Shown: positions 1-6,394, counted from the first letter of the stretch. The stretch: 14,259 nt of DNA from an uncultured Desulfovibrio sp. (GCA_900553145.1 USCL01000075.1:1-14259); one strand, 5' to 3'. Notes: generated from the letters alone by a model not told the origin. Translations and numbers: made by a program.

Positions 1-1446
1 CTCAATACGTGGCCCGAAGCCGTCATCGCGGATTACCGGTATGGGTTCATTTCCTCCCTCTTGCGGGACGGCGTGCTGATCCGGCGTCAGGACATGCACG
101 CGCGCATCCAGTTCTCGGATCGCATGGACAAGGTGCTGACGCATCCGTTCATGGGCCCGGCGATCATGCTCGGCGTGCTCTATCTGCTCTATACCGTCAC
201 ATTCACGATCGGGGAGATCCCGATGGGCTGGGTGGAGCAGGGGTTCGCCCTGCTGCGCGAGGGCGCGGACGCCGTGCTCCCCGACGGCCAGCTCAAGTCG
301 CTGGTGCTCTCGGGCATCATCGACGGCGTGGGCGGCGTCATGAGCTTTGTCCCGCTCATCATGCTGATCTTCCTGCAAATCGCTTTTCTTGAAGATACGG
401 GGTACATGGCGCGCATGGCCTATATGCTTGACCGCATCTTCCGTATTTTCGGGCTGCACGGCTGTTCGGTGATGCCGTTCATCGTGGGCGGCGGCATTGC
501 GGGCGGCTGCGCCGTGCCCGGCGTGCTGGCGGCCCGCACCCTGCGGAGCCCCCGCGAGAAGATCGCGACCCTGCTGACCGTGCCTTTTATGGCCTGCGGG
601 GCCAAACTTCCGGTCTTCATCCTTTTTTCCGGCGTTTTCTTCCCCGGCCATGAGGCGGCGGTCATGTTCGGCCTGACGCTCACCGGCTGGATTGTGGCCC
701 TGCTCACGGCGCGCCTGCTGCGTTCGACGATCATCCGCGGGCCGTCCACCCCGTTCGTCATGGAGCTTCCCCCCTATCGCCTGCCCACAATGCTCGGGCT
801 GGCGATCCATACGGGCGAGCGCACGTTCGAGTATCTGAAGAAGGCCGGTACGGTCATCCTCGCCATTTCCATCATCCTGTGGGCGGCGATGGCGTATCCG
901 CAGCTGCCGCTGGATACGCGGGCGCATTTCGCGGGCGAGCAGCAGACCATCGAGGCGAACCTTGAGGCGGAAAAGGCTTCCGGTGGCGACGTGGCCGCTC
1001 TGGAAGATCAGCTTGCGGCCCTGCACGGCGAGCGCGCGGAACAGGCTCTCCAGCACTCGTTTGCGGGACGCCTCGGCATGGCCCTTGAGCCGCTGACGCG
1101 CCCCGCCGGGTTTGATTGGCGCACGGACATCGCCTTGGTCGGCGGTTTTGCGGCGAAGGAAGTGATCGTCGCCACGCTCGGCACGGCCTATTCCCTCGGG
1201 GACATCGATCCCGAAGATCCCACGCCTTTGGCGCAGCAGATCCGCAACGATGGGCGCTGGACGCCCGCCACCGCCTTGGCCCTGCTGGTGTTCGTGCTGC
1301 TGTACGCCCCTTGCCTTGTCACGGTCGCCGCCATCCGGCAGGAGACGGGATCGTGGGGCTGGCCCGTGTTCAGCATGGTATTCAACACGGCGGTTGCCTT
1401 TGGGGCCGCCGTCGCTGTGCGGCATATAGCGATGTTGTTTATATAG
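1..1446 (+). CDS. feoB: Ferrous iron transport protein B, C-terminal part (5' end outside window)
   Basis: FeoB is the inner-membrane ferrous iron importer, with an N-terminal G-protein domain and a C-terminal membrane permease. Only the permease half is visible: the frame is open from base 1, so the G domain lies upstream, and about 481 residues can be read. Family hallmarks include ADYRYGFISS at the very start, the first Gate region with GGCAVPGVLAARTL, VPFMACGAKLPVF, GGFAAKEVIVATLGTAYS, and LYAPCLVTVAAIRQETGSWG near the end. About eight hydrophobic segments are spread through it. Between two membrane segments lies a charged, Glu/Ala-rich stretch (about bases 925-1060) that could form a short coiled coil. 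The gene ends with TAG and no partner gene follows; feoA, if present, would lie upstream. The assignment is firm; the gene is incomplete only because of the window edge. Confidence 0.97.
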   Translation, partial: LNTWPEAVIADYRYGFISSLLRDGVLIRRQDMHARIQFSDRMDKVLTHPFMGPAIMLGVLYLLYTVTFTIGEIPMGWVEQGFALLREGADAVLPDGQLKSLVLSGIIDGVGGVMSFVPLIMLIFLQIAFLEDTGYMARMAYMLDRIFRIFGLHGCSVMPFIVGGGIAGGCAVPGVLAARTLRSPREKIATLLTVPFMACGAKLPVFILFSGVFFPGHEAAVMFGLTLTGWIVALLTARLLRSTIIRGPSTPFVMELPPYRLPTMLGLAIHTGERTFEYLKKAGTVILAISIILWAAMAYPQLPLDTRAHFAGEQQTIEANLEAEKASGGDVAALEDQLAALHGERAEQALQHSFAGRLGMALEPLTRPAGFDWRTDIALVGGFAAKEVIVATLGTAYSLGDIDPEDPTPLAQQIRNDGRWTPATALALLVFVLLYAPCLVTVAAIRQETGSWGWPVFSMVFNTAVAFGAAVAVRHIAMLFI

Positions 1447-1610
1447 ATTAGTCTGTCATGAAAGGGAGGTCGCGTTCTTATGTATGAAAGAAACATCCGG
1501 AAGCTCCTTCCCTTACTCACTGATGCGTTCAGTTCTATTTGATAATATGCTTTAGTAGTTGCCCTGTTACCTATATCTTGGAAGCGGGGACAAATCCGTC
1601 AAGAATGCGG

Positions 1611-1640
1611 ATAAGGAGACATCCACAGATGTCCCCTTAT
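1611..1640. terminator. Long hairpin between feoB and the possible minus-strand small gene
   Basis: Bases 1611-1623 and 1628-1640 form a 13-base-pair inverted repeat with one mismatched or wobble position and a CACA loop. It lies one base beyond the stop codon of the possible minus-strand gene at 1642-1824 and about 165 bases beyond feoB. No clear T tract follows on either strand, so a bidirectional terminator is plausible but not proven. Confidence 0.4.
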
Positions 1641-1641
1641 C

Positions 1642-1824
1642 TTATTGAAAGACCCGCCGGTTTTGCACCGTTGTTATGGATGTATAGACATCCTCCTCGG
1701 ATATGTTATTTTCTCCCCCAGAGAGAATGATGTTCTCGAAAGCGTCGGCTGTAGGAGTTGCTTTATAAGAATGTGCGTCGCTGAATAAAACGACAAGATT
1801 TTTATATCGCATTTCACCCGGCAT
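1642..1824 (-). CDS. Possible small hypothetical protein or gene remnant (60 aa)
   Basis: I do not recognise this protein. The minus-strand frame reads as 60 residues with a protein-like, mixed composition (for example YKNLVVLFSDAHSYKATPT, then an acidic stretch SEEDVY), unlike the Arg/Pro/Ala-rich antisense frames common elsewhere in this window. The ATG at 1824 has a weak purine stretch upstream; a second ATG four codons in (1812) has GGGTGA at a short distance. The frame stays open without a start for another 17 codons upstream, so it could be the tail of a longer broken gene. A strong hairpin abuts the stop codon. The support is modest: composition, hairpin position and the lack of any other gene. 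Confidence 0.25.
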   Translation of the reverse strand: MPGEMRYKNLVVLFSDAHSYKATPTADAFENIILSGGENNISEEDVYTSITTVQNRRVFQ

Positions 1825-1907
1825 GAACCGCTTCTTTTTGAAAGAGCCCTTCGGAATCCGTTGGGGGGTATTTTGTTTAGCGTCTTATTCTCCCGAGATT
1901 GAAAGGC

Positions 1908-1936
1908 TTTACTTGAATCACGAGGTACTCTATATC
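1908..1936 (+). promoter_or_regulatory. Weak sigma70-like promoter candidate for the pilin gene
   Basis: TTTACT (1908-1913) and TATATC (1931-1936) are separated by 17 bases, each matching four of six consensus positions. They lie about 80 bases ahead of the pilin start. I saw no convincing sigma54-type pair, which many type IV pilin genes use. This is a weak pattern match. Confidence 0.25.
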
Positions 1937-2017
1937 TGGAAAAGATTTCATAATGAGTCTTATGTGTGATTTTTTCCGGTTAGGGGGATAACATTTTAAC
2001 ATTACGGATGGGGGTAC

Positions 2018-2422
2018 ATGATGAAGGATAATAGAGGGCAGCGTGGTTTCACGCTCATTGAAATCATTTCCGTTCTGGTCATTCTCGGCATTCTCGCCGC
2101 CGTGGCCGTCCCGAAGTACTATGACTTGCAGAAGGACGCACAGGAGAAAGCCGCGATGGCCGTTGTCGCTGAAGTGCAGGCCCGCGTGAATTTGAAGTTC
2201 GGGCAGGAGCTTTTGGCAGGCAAGTCTTGTAGTGCAGCACAAACTACTGCAAAAGAGTTGGTAACAACCCCTACTGATTTGGGGGGCTGGACGCTGGCGT
2301 TAGGGACTGAAGCCAATAGTATCCTTCCGGTTACCAGTGCCACTCCTCCCGGAACCAACGCAACTGCAGTTACCCTCACCAATGCGAACATCAGTATCCC
2401 TGATTGCACGCAGGCGAACTGA
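2018..2422 (+). CDS. Type IV prepilin-like protein (class III N-methylation signal)
   Basis: The 134-residue product has a short charged leader ending in glycine at residue 10, then FTLIEI with the conserved Glu at position 5 of the mature protein. A roughly 20-residue hydrophobic helix follows, ending in AAVAVPKYYD. This is the standard signal for prepilin peptidase cleavage after Gly10 and N-methylation of Phe11, so the product is expected in a type IV pilus or type II secretion pseudopilus. The mature form would be 124 residues. Cys71 and Cys130 could form a C-terminal disulfide loop. A GGGGG ribosome-binding stretch (2010-2014) fits the second ATG (2021) better than the first (2018); both give the same mature protein. 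The gene stands alone, with no PilB/C/D or pseudopilin neighbours. The first half is GC-rich, while the second half (from about 2225) is more AT-rich and Thr/Ala/Asn-rich. Confidence 0.88.
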   Translation: MMKDNRGQRGFTLIEIISVLVILGILAAVAVPKYYDLQKDAQEKAAMAVVAEVQARVNLKFGQELLAGKSCSAAQTTAKELVTTPTDLGGWTLALGTEANSILPVTSATPPGTNATAVTLTNANISIPDCTQAN

Positions 2423-2455
2423 GATCCATATCTAAGTTTCAACTCTAAATAAAAA

Positions 2456-2490
2456 AAGAGGCTTTTCCCTAGGGAAAGGCCTCTTGCTTT
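2456..2490 (+). terminator. Rho-independent terminator after the pilin gene
   Basis: Bases 2456-2468 and 2473-2485 form a 13-base-pair stem with one G-T wobble and a CTAG loop, preceded by an A run and followed by GCTTTT. It lies 34 bases after the pilin stop codon. The A-rich and T-containing flanks suggest it may work in both directions. Confidence 0.8.
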
Positions 2491-2543
2491 TGTTCAACGG
2501 AACTCCTTCCGCGCGGCCTCCCCACCAGTCGAATCTATAACCT

Positions 2544-2568
2544 GATCCCCTGGCTAAGCCAGGGGATC
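2544..2568. repeat. Left-end hairpin of the IS200-like element
   Basis: GATCCCCTGGC and GCCAGGGGATC flank a TAA loop, giving a perfect 11-base-pair stem. In IS200/IS605 elements such subterminal imperfect palindromes are recognised as single-stranded hairpins by the Y1 transposase TnpA, and in IS200 the left-end hairpin also blocks transcription arriving from outside. The stem is intact although the transposase is not. Confidence 0.75.
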
Positions 2569-2599
2569 CTGGCGTTTGACAATTTTTCAAAACAGGAAA

Positions 2600-2636
2600 C
2601 CTCCTTATCCGAACCGCTCAAAGTGGGACAAGGAGG
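2600..2636 (+). promoter_or_regulatory. Hairpin that hides the tnpA ribosome-binding site
   Basis: CCTCCTT (2600-2606) pairs with AAGGAGG (2630-2636), with three further pairs inside (TCC/GGA). AAGGAGG is a near-perfect Shine-Dalgarno sequence six bases before the tnpA ATG at 2643. A stem that masks the ribosome-binding site is a known way in which IS200 keeps its transposase scarce; that this stem does so here is inferred from position and pairing. Confidence 0.65.
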
Positions 2637-2642
2637 CCTTTT

Positions 2643-3056
2643 ATGAAGTAGTTCAACAGTGAGGCCATACTGGCAGTGCAAGTATCATGTTGTATAGATT
2701 CCAAAATACAGAAAAAGGTTCTGTACGGGAGGCTTCGTGAAGAGCTCGTGAGATTGCTTCGTGAATTGGCGGACCGTCATGGCTGCAATGGAAGGACACT
2801 TATGCGTGGATCATGTGCATATGCTGCTGTCGATTCCGCCCAGATACAGTGTAGAGGAGGTAGTGGGTATCTGAAGGGAAAAAGTGCTATTGAGATAACG
2901 AAATGTTTTTGGGAATCTACGGAAAATAACGGGAGAAATTTTCTGAGCCAGAGGGTACTTTATGAGCGTCATAGGAATTGGAGAGAGGGAAATTCGGCTC
3001 TGCATAAGGCATCAAGAGAAAAAAGACAAAAAATAGATCAGTTTAAGCTGATGTAA
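2643..3056 (+). pseudogene. tnpA: IS200-type Y1 transposase (HUH endonuclease), inactivated
   Basis: The ancestral protein can be pieced together across frames. It starts as MKWFNSEAYWQCKYHVV, continues with IPKYRKKVLYGRLREELVRL, then EGHLCVDHVHMLLSIPPRYS, GYLKGKSAIEI and ARGYFMSVIGIG, and ends IDQFKLM. The HUH metal-binding motif DHVHMLL is intact (about 2809-2826). Damage includes TGG-to-TAG changes at codon 3 (2649) and at the Trp before IPKYRK (about 2695). Frameshifts occur near 2665, 2715, 2785, 2870, 2945 and 3033. The position expected to carry the catalytic Tyr of the YIxxQ motif reads Cys (TGC, 3001-3003, in the context LCIRHQEKKD). A 126-codon open stretch within it (2676-3056) crosses several of these shifts and is not a real protein. 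The family assignment is firm; positions of individual shifts are approximate because they come from comparison by eye with the remembered family pattern. Confidence 0.88.
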
Positions 3057-3079
3057 TTCACCGAAGGCGAATAGCAAAA

Positions 3080-3127
3080 ACCGCTTTGAGTGGTCACTGT
3101 GTTTCAAGCCCCCGGTTCTGACGGAGG
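3080..3127. repeat. Right-end stem-loops of the IS200-like element
   Basis: ACCGCT-TTG-AGTGGT (3080-3094) forms a six-pair stem with one G-T wobble. A second, degraded stem pairs the C run at 3109-3113 with the GGAGGG region at about 3123-3128. They lie shortly after the tnpA stop, where IS200-type elements carry the right-end hairpin. The exact boundary is uncertain. Confidence 0.45.
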
Positions 3128-3156
3128 GACAGCCTTAGAAGGAGAGAGGAGGGGGC

Positions 3157-3212
3157 TTGGGGGAGGGGAGAGGGAACCTTTCTAAAGAAAGGTTCCCTCT
3201 CCCCTCCCCCAA
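3157..3212. terminator. 27-bp perfect purine/pyrimidine hairpin downstream of prfA
   Basis: Bases 3157-3183 and 3186-3212 are exact reverse complements with only AA between them. The left arm is almost entirely purine (GGGGGAGGGGAGAGGGAA...) and the right arm almost entirely pyrimidine. It begins 24 bases past the prfA stop codon (minus strand) and lies just beyond the IS relic. No T tract follows on the minus strand, so it may end transcription or protect the 3' end of the mRNA rather than act as a simple intrinsic terminator. Further GA-rich purine stretch (3139-3156) precedes it. Confidence 0.6.
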
Positions 3213-3236
3213 TATTCATTCAACCCCACATCCTCG

Positions 3237-4307
3237 TTAGCTCGACGCCTGCGCCTTGAGGGCTTCGGTCTGGGAGTGGGTGACGAGGGCGTCCACAAGC
3301 TCCTGGATTTCGCCTTCCAGAACCTTGCCGAGGCTGTACAGGGTCAGGTTGATGCGGTGATCCGTGACGCGGCCCTGCGGGAAGTTGTATGTCCGGATGC
3401 GTTCGGAACGGTCGCCGGTGCCCACCTGCGCGCGGCGCTGGTCGGCGAGGGCGGCGTTCTGCTCGTCCTGCTTCAGCTGGAGCAGGCGGGAGCAAAGGAT
3501 CTTCAGGCCTTTGGCCTTGTTCTTGTGCTGCGACTTTTCGTCCTGACAGCAGACCACAAGGCCGGTGGGGATGTGGGTCACGCGCACGGCGGAGTCGGTC
3601 GTGTTCACGCTCTGGCCGCCGGGGCCCGAGGAGCGGTAGACGTCGAAACGCAGATCTTCGGGCTTGAGGTCGATGTCCACTTCCTCGGCTTCGGGCATGA
3701 TGGCGACCGTGGCGGCGGAAGTGTGGATGCGCCCCTGCGACTCGGTGGCGGGCACGCGCTGCACGCGGTGGGTGCCGGATTCGAACTTCAGGCGGCTGTA
3801 CACCTTGTCGCCGGAAATGAGCGCGATGACTTCCTTGTAGCCGCCGTTGTCGGACTCGCTCTGGCTCATGATTTCGACTTTCCAGCCCATCTTTTCGGCA
3901 TAGCGGCAGTACATGCGGAAGAGGTCGCCCCCGAAGAGGGCCGCTTCTTCGCCGCCCGTACCGGCGCGGATTTCCAGAATGATGTTCTTTTCGTCCAGCG
4001 GGTCGGTGGGCAGGAGCAGTACTTTCAGGTCATGCTCAAGCTCGGGGAGTTTCTCTTCGATGGACTTGATTTCTTCGTGGGCCATTTCGCGGATATCGGG
4101 ATCGGCGTCGTTGAGCAGCTCCTGATTGTCGGAGAGGTTCTGCTTCAATTCGCGGTACTGGCGGAAAATGTCCACCACGGGCTTGAGATCCGAGTGGGCC
4201 TTGGTCAGCTTGCGGTATCGATCCTGATCGTTGAAAACAGAGGGATCGGCGAGTTCCTGTTCGAGATCCAGGAATTTGCGTTCGAGGCTTTCGAGTTTGG
4301 CAAACAT
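3237..4307 (-). CDS. prfA: Peptide chain release factor 1
   Basis: RF1 ends translation at UAA and UAG codons by triggering peptidyl-tRNA hydrolysis on the ribosome. The 356-residue product has the family length. An N-terminal helical domain comes first (MFAKLESLERKFLDLEQEL). The class I domain contains the RF1-type stop-codon recognition tripeptide PAT (residues 186-188, in QRVPATESQGRIHTSAATVA). The GGQ catalytic motif is at residues 230-232 (SSGPGGQSVNTTDSAVRVTH). The PAT tripeptide marks RF1 rather than RF2. The start chosen is ATG at 4307; a TTG one codon upstream is less likely. GGAG lies seven to eight bases before the ATG. The stop of the upstream DUF1385 gene overlaps this ATG by one base (TGATG), so the two are probably translated in a coupled way. 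Confidence 0.97.
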   Translation of the reverse strand: MFAKLESLERKFLDLEQELADPSVFNDQDRYRKLTKAHSDLKPVVDIFRQYRELKQNLSDNQELLNDADPDIREMAHEEIKSIEEKLPELEHDLKVLLLPTDPLDEKNIILEIRAGTGGEEAALFGGDLFRMYCRYAEKMGWKVEIMSQSESDNGGYKEVIALISGDKVYSRLKFESGTHRVQRVPATESQGRIHTSAATVAIMPEAEEVDIDLKPEDLRFDVYRSSGPGGQSVNTTDSAVRVTHIPTGLVVCCQDEKSQHKNKAKGLKILCSRLLQLKQDEQNAALADQRRAQVGTGDRSERIRTYNFPQGRVTDHRINLTLYSLGKVLEGEIQELVDALVTHSQTEALKAQASS

Positions 4308-5356
4308 CAATGACTCCGGTTGCAGGTAGGTGGCGTCTCAAGGCGCGGCGAATGCTGGCCGACGGCGGAGGCGAGGGCCGCGACCGCGACTTCGACCTGA
4401 TTCAGTTCCGGTTCCCTTGTGGTCAGAAGCTGCAAGAACATGCCCGGCGCTCGGAGGGCGCGCCCCCAGAACCCGTCGCCCAGACGCGCGGCGTAGCGGA
4501 TAAGCTCATAGGACAGGGCGCTGATGGGAACCATAAGCAGCAGCTTGAAGACGAGCGTAAAAAGATGCTTGGCCACGGCGCTGTCCGGCGTCCAGACGAG
4601 GAGCAGCAGCGGGACGAGGGCCGTATGCAGCAGGATGGCGATGGACATGACGAACAGCAGGAAGGTGGTGCCGCAGCGCGGGTGCAGGCGGCTGTACCGG
4701 ATGGCCGATTCGGGCGTCACCGTATCCCCGGATTCGTAGGCATGGATCGTCTTGTGTTCGGCCCCGTGGTAGCAGAACACCCGCCGGATGTCCGGGAGGA
4801 AGGCGATGCCCACGATATAGCCGATGAAAATCAGAAATTTGAACACCCCGTCCCAAATGTGGAACGAAACGCCCTCGACGTCGCCGCCAAGCCCGATCCA
4901 GTTCATGATGATGGAGAGCAGGTGAGGCACGACGACGAACAGGCCCACGGCGAACAGGAGCGACACGATGAGGGTGAGGACAAGCTGCCAGTCCTTGATT
5001 TCCTCCCCCGTCCCTTCGGTGCTGCGTTCGGCGGAGAGGTTCAGGGCCTTGATGCCGTTGACGAGGGTTTCGATCAGCGTGGGGAAGCCGCGCAGGAAAG
5101 GCCTCTTAAGCAGCTCGCTGCGGGTGAGGCTGAACCACGGGCGGTTTTCGACGCTGATGCCGCCGTCGGCCGTGCGGACGGCCAGCGCATAGACGTCGCC
5201 GTTGCGCATCATGACGCCTTCCATCACGGCCTGCCCGCCGACGAGCGGCGCGGGGGCGAGGAACGGCAGAAGGCGCCCAAGGCTCATCGGGAATCGTTTC
5301 CCGGAACGGGCGGAAGGAACGGAAGAGGCGGCCGGACGACCGGTGCGCGTGGGCAT
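4307..5356 (-). CDS. DUF1385 multi-pass membrane protein (YqhQ-like)
   Basis: The product is a 349-residue integral membrane protein of the DUF1385 family, whose function I cannot state. Family motifs are clear: PLVGGQAVMEGVMMR (residues 37-51), CYHGAEHKTIHAYE (195-208) and YSRLHPRCGTTFLLFVM (221-237). About four hydrophobic segments lie near residues 124-152, 166-188, 232-255 and 264-288. The family is often found next to rpmE and prfA in Deltaproteobacteria, which fits here. The start chosen is ATG at 5356 because GAGG lies seven to ten bases upstream. A later ATG at 5287 (MSLGRLLPF) would remove a basic 23-residue tail but has no good ribosome-binding site, and an upstream GTG-type extension to 5485 looks like non-coding leader. 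The stop overlaps the prfA start. Confidence 0.9.
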   Translation of the reverse strand: MPTRTGRPAASSVPSARSGKRFPMSLGRLLPFLAPAPLVGGQAVMEGVMMRNGDVYALAVRTADGGISVENRPWFSLTRSELLKRPFLRGFPTLIETLVNGIKALNLSAERSTEGTGEEIKDWQLVLTLIVSLLFAVGLFVVVPHLLSIIMNWIGLGGDVEGVSFHIWDGVFKFLIFIGYIVGIAFLPDIRRVFCYHGAEHKTIHAYESGDTVTPESAIRYSRLHPRCGTTFLLFVMSIAILLHTALVPLLLLVWTPDSAVAKHLFTLVFKLLLMVPISALSYELIRYAARLGDGFWGRALRAPGMFLQLLTTREPELNQVEVAVAALASAVGQHSPRLETPPTCNRSH

Positions 5357-5464
5357 GGAAAGACCTCGGAATGTCACTCCCTGAACGTATGTCCCCGGCG
5401 CGGTTCCCGACTGGTTGACTTGCGGACTTCGGGGAAGGACGAAAAAAAGGGATGGAACTCGAAG

Positions 5465-5494
5465 GCCTCCCGGAGGGCGGGCCACCCGGGAGGC
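5465..5494 (-). terminator. Hairpin between rpmE and the DUF1385 gene
   Basis: GCCTCCCGG and CCGGGAGGC (5465-5473 and 5486-5494) form a perfect nine-pair stem with a 12-base loop, 28 bases past the rpmE stop. On the minus strand a run of seven T appears only about 15 bases after the stem. Partial termination or attenuation, which would give more rpmE than downstream message, is a reasonable inference. Confidence 0.5.
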
Positions 5495-5521
5495 GTAAAG
5501 GCTGCGCAGGAAGCCGGCGCG

Positions 5522-5731
5522 TTACTTGTTGAGATTGGCGTACTTCTTGCGGAAGCGGTCAATGCGGCCAGCCGTATCGAGGAAACGCTGCTTGCCGGTG
5601 AAGAAAGGATGGCAAGCGGAGCAGATTTCCACATGGACGGTTTCTCCTTTGGTGGAGAGCAGTTCTACCTGATTGCCGCAGGCGCAGGTGATCTTGGCCT
5701 TGTACACTTTGGGATGAATTTTTTCTTTCAT
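5522..5731 (-). CDS. rpmE: 50S ribosomal protein L31, zinc-binding (C+) type
   Basis: The 69-residue protein begins MKEKIHPKVYKAKITCACGN and carries the four zinc ligands of the C+ form of L31: Cys16, Cys18, Cys37 and Cys40 (TCACG and EICSACHPF). HPFFTGKQRFLDTAGRIDRF is the usual C-terminal block. L31 binds the large subunit and helps bridge the subunits; the C+ form stores zinc and in other bacteria can be exchanged for a zinc-free paralog under zinc starvation. No such paralog is in this window. The start at ATG 5731 has AGGAG eight bases upstream; the in-frame extension upstream runs through the promoter region and is not coding. It is the first gene of the rpmE-DUF1385-prfA cluster. Confidence 0.97.
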   Translation of the reverse strand: MKEKIHPKVYKAKITCACGNQVELLSTKGETVHVEICSACHPFFTGKQRFLDTAGRIDRFRKKYANLNK

Positions 5732-5761
5732 GGTCAGGCTCCTATAAAGTCGGGACTCAGC

Positions 5762-5790
5762 TATATATACCCTGAAGTGCCGTTTGGCAA
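5762..5790 (-). promoter_or_regulatory. Sigma70-type promoter for the rpmE cluster
   Basis: On the minus strand, TTGCCA (5790-5785) and TATATA (5767-5762) are 17 bases apart. They lie about 30 bases upstream of the rpmE start codon, which is a good position for transcription beginning near 5755. Match to consensus is five of six and four of six. Confidence 0.6.
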
Positions 5791-6097
5791 GGGATTCTTC
5801 CCCGGAGGGGCTTTTGTGTCCGATTCGGGGATCCGGGCAAAAGCTTTTTTGCATCCCGGCCATTTTTTTCCTTTTTGTCGTTTCATTTATGTATAATGCT
5901 TGAAGTTATCATTTTATTGTCTGATTTCGAAGTGTTATCGTTCCACAAAACGGTGGCGTTCTAACTCGGGGGGTAGTAAAAACGCTTTTTGCAATACAAA
6001 TAAGGGAGGATAGCGTAAAATATCCCGGTGACAACCGCAAAAACAAAGGGTAAAGACCACCGCTGGCACATCTCACTATTCAGGTAAGGAGTCTTTT
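5791..6097. other. Divergent intergenic region between rpmE and the HU gene
   Basis: This AT-rich spacer separates two divergently read genes and should hold the HU promoter. A perfect TATAAT occurs at 5892-5897 on the plus strand but without a good -35 box. TAAAAT follows GCG near 6016-6021, also without a clear -35 box. TAAGGAG at 6085-6091 is the HU ribosome-binding site. No gene or structured RNA is evident. Confidence 0.45.
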
Positions 6098-6373
6098 ATG
6101 ACCAAAGCAGATCTTGTTGACAAAATCCACGCCAAGGCCGGCCTCGGCACCAAGGCCGCAACCGAACAGTTCCTCGACGCGGCCATCAGCGTGCTGTCCG
6201 AAACCATCGCCAACGGCGAACAGGTTTCCTTCACCGGCTTCGGCAGCTTTAAGGTCGTCGAACGCAGCGAACGCAAGGGCCGCAATCCCCGCACCGGCGA
6301 GGAATGCCTCATCCCCGCTTCCCGCGTCGTGAAGTTCACTCCCGGCAAGGCGCTGAAAGAAGCCGTAAAATAG
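6098..6373 (+). CDS. HU-family histone-like DNA-binding protein
   Basis: The 91-residue product is a full-length member of the HU/IHF family of small DNA-bending proteins that compact the nucleoid. It opens MTKADLVDKIHAKAGL and has the GFGSFKVVERSERKGRNP block (residues about 47-64). That block includes the conserved Pro at the tip of the beta arm that inserts into the DNA minor groove. VKFTPGKALKEAVK closes the C-terminal helix. The sequence is closer to HU than to IHF alpha or beta by general appearance, but I do not assign hupA or hupB. The start is supported by TAAGGAG six bases ahead of the ATG. The gene is monocistronic, with two stem-loops after it. Confidence 0.95.
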   Translation: MTKADLVDKIHAKAGLGTKAATEQFLDAAISVLSETIANGEQVSFTGFGSFKVVERSERKGRNPRTGEECLIPASRVVKFTPGKALKEAVK

Positions 6374-6394
6374 TGTGGACGGGCGCAGCCTCCT

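Larger units (their letters stand above)
1447..2017. other. AT-rich intergenic stretch between feoB and the pilin gene
   Basis: This 571-base stretch is visibly poorer in G+C than the flanking genes. It contains one long hairpin (1611-1640), one possible 60-codon minus-strand gene (1642-1824) and a weak promoter-like pair ahead of the pilin (1908-1936). A short plus-strand reading frame at 1539-1730 shows no recognisable protein features. I recognise no RNA gene here. The composition and position next to an IS relic suggest acquired or decaying DNA, which is inference. Confidence 0.5.
2540..3126 (+). mobile_element. Decayed IS200/IS605-family insertion sequence (IS200-like, single tnpA)
   Basis: The segment has the layout of an IS200-type element. 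A perfect subterminal hairpin lies at the left (2544-2568), a second hairpin hides the ribosome-binding site of tnpA (2600-2636), the broken Y1 transposase gene follows (2643-3056), and imperfect stem-loops lie at the right (3080-3094 and about 3109-3127). No tnpB/IscB-type gene is present. IS200-type elements do not make terminal inverted repeats or target duplications, so the exact ends cannot be read directly and the limits given are estimates. The many disruptions show that it is dead. Confidence 0.8.

Noticed and set aside
1539..1730. A 63-codon plus-strand frame after feoB
   Set aside because: No convincing ribosome-binding site or protein-like pattern, and it runs across the 1611-1640 hairpin and opposite the more plausible minus-strand frame.
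2676..3056. A 126-codon open frame taken as a real hypothetical protein
   Set aside because: It is only a patchwork of frames of the decayed IS200 transposase; family blocks switch frame several times within it.
3276..4313. A 345-codon plus-strand frame opposite prfA
   Set aside because: It is antisense to a canonical RF1 and shows only shadow composition.
4310..5896. A 528-codon open frame on the plus strand opposite rpmE and DUF1385
   Set aside because: It lies antisense to two well-supported genes, its composition is that of reverse-complemented GC-rich coding sequence, and no domain is recognisable.
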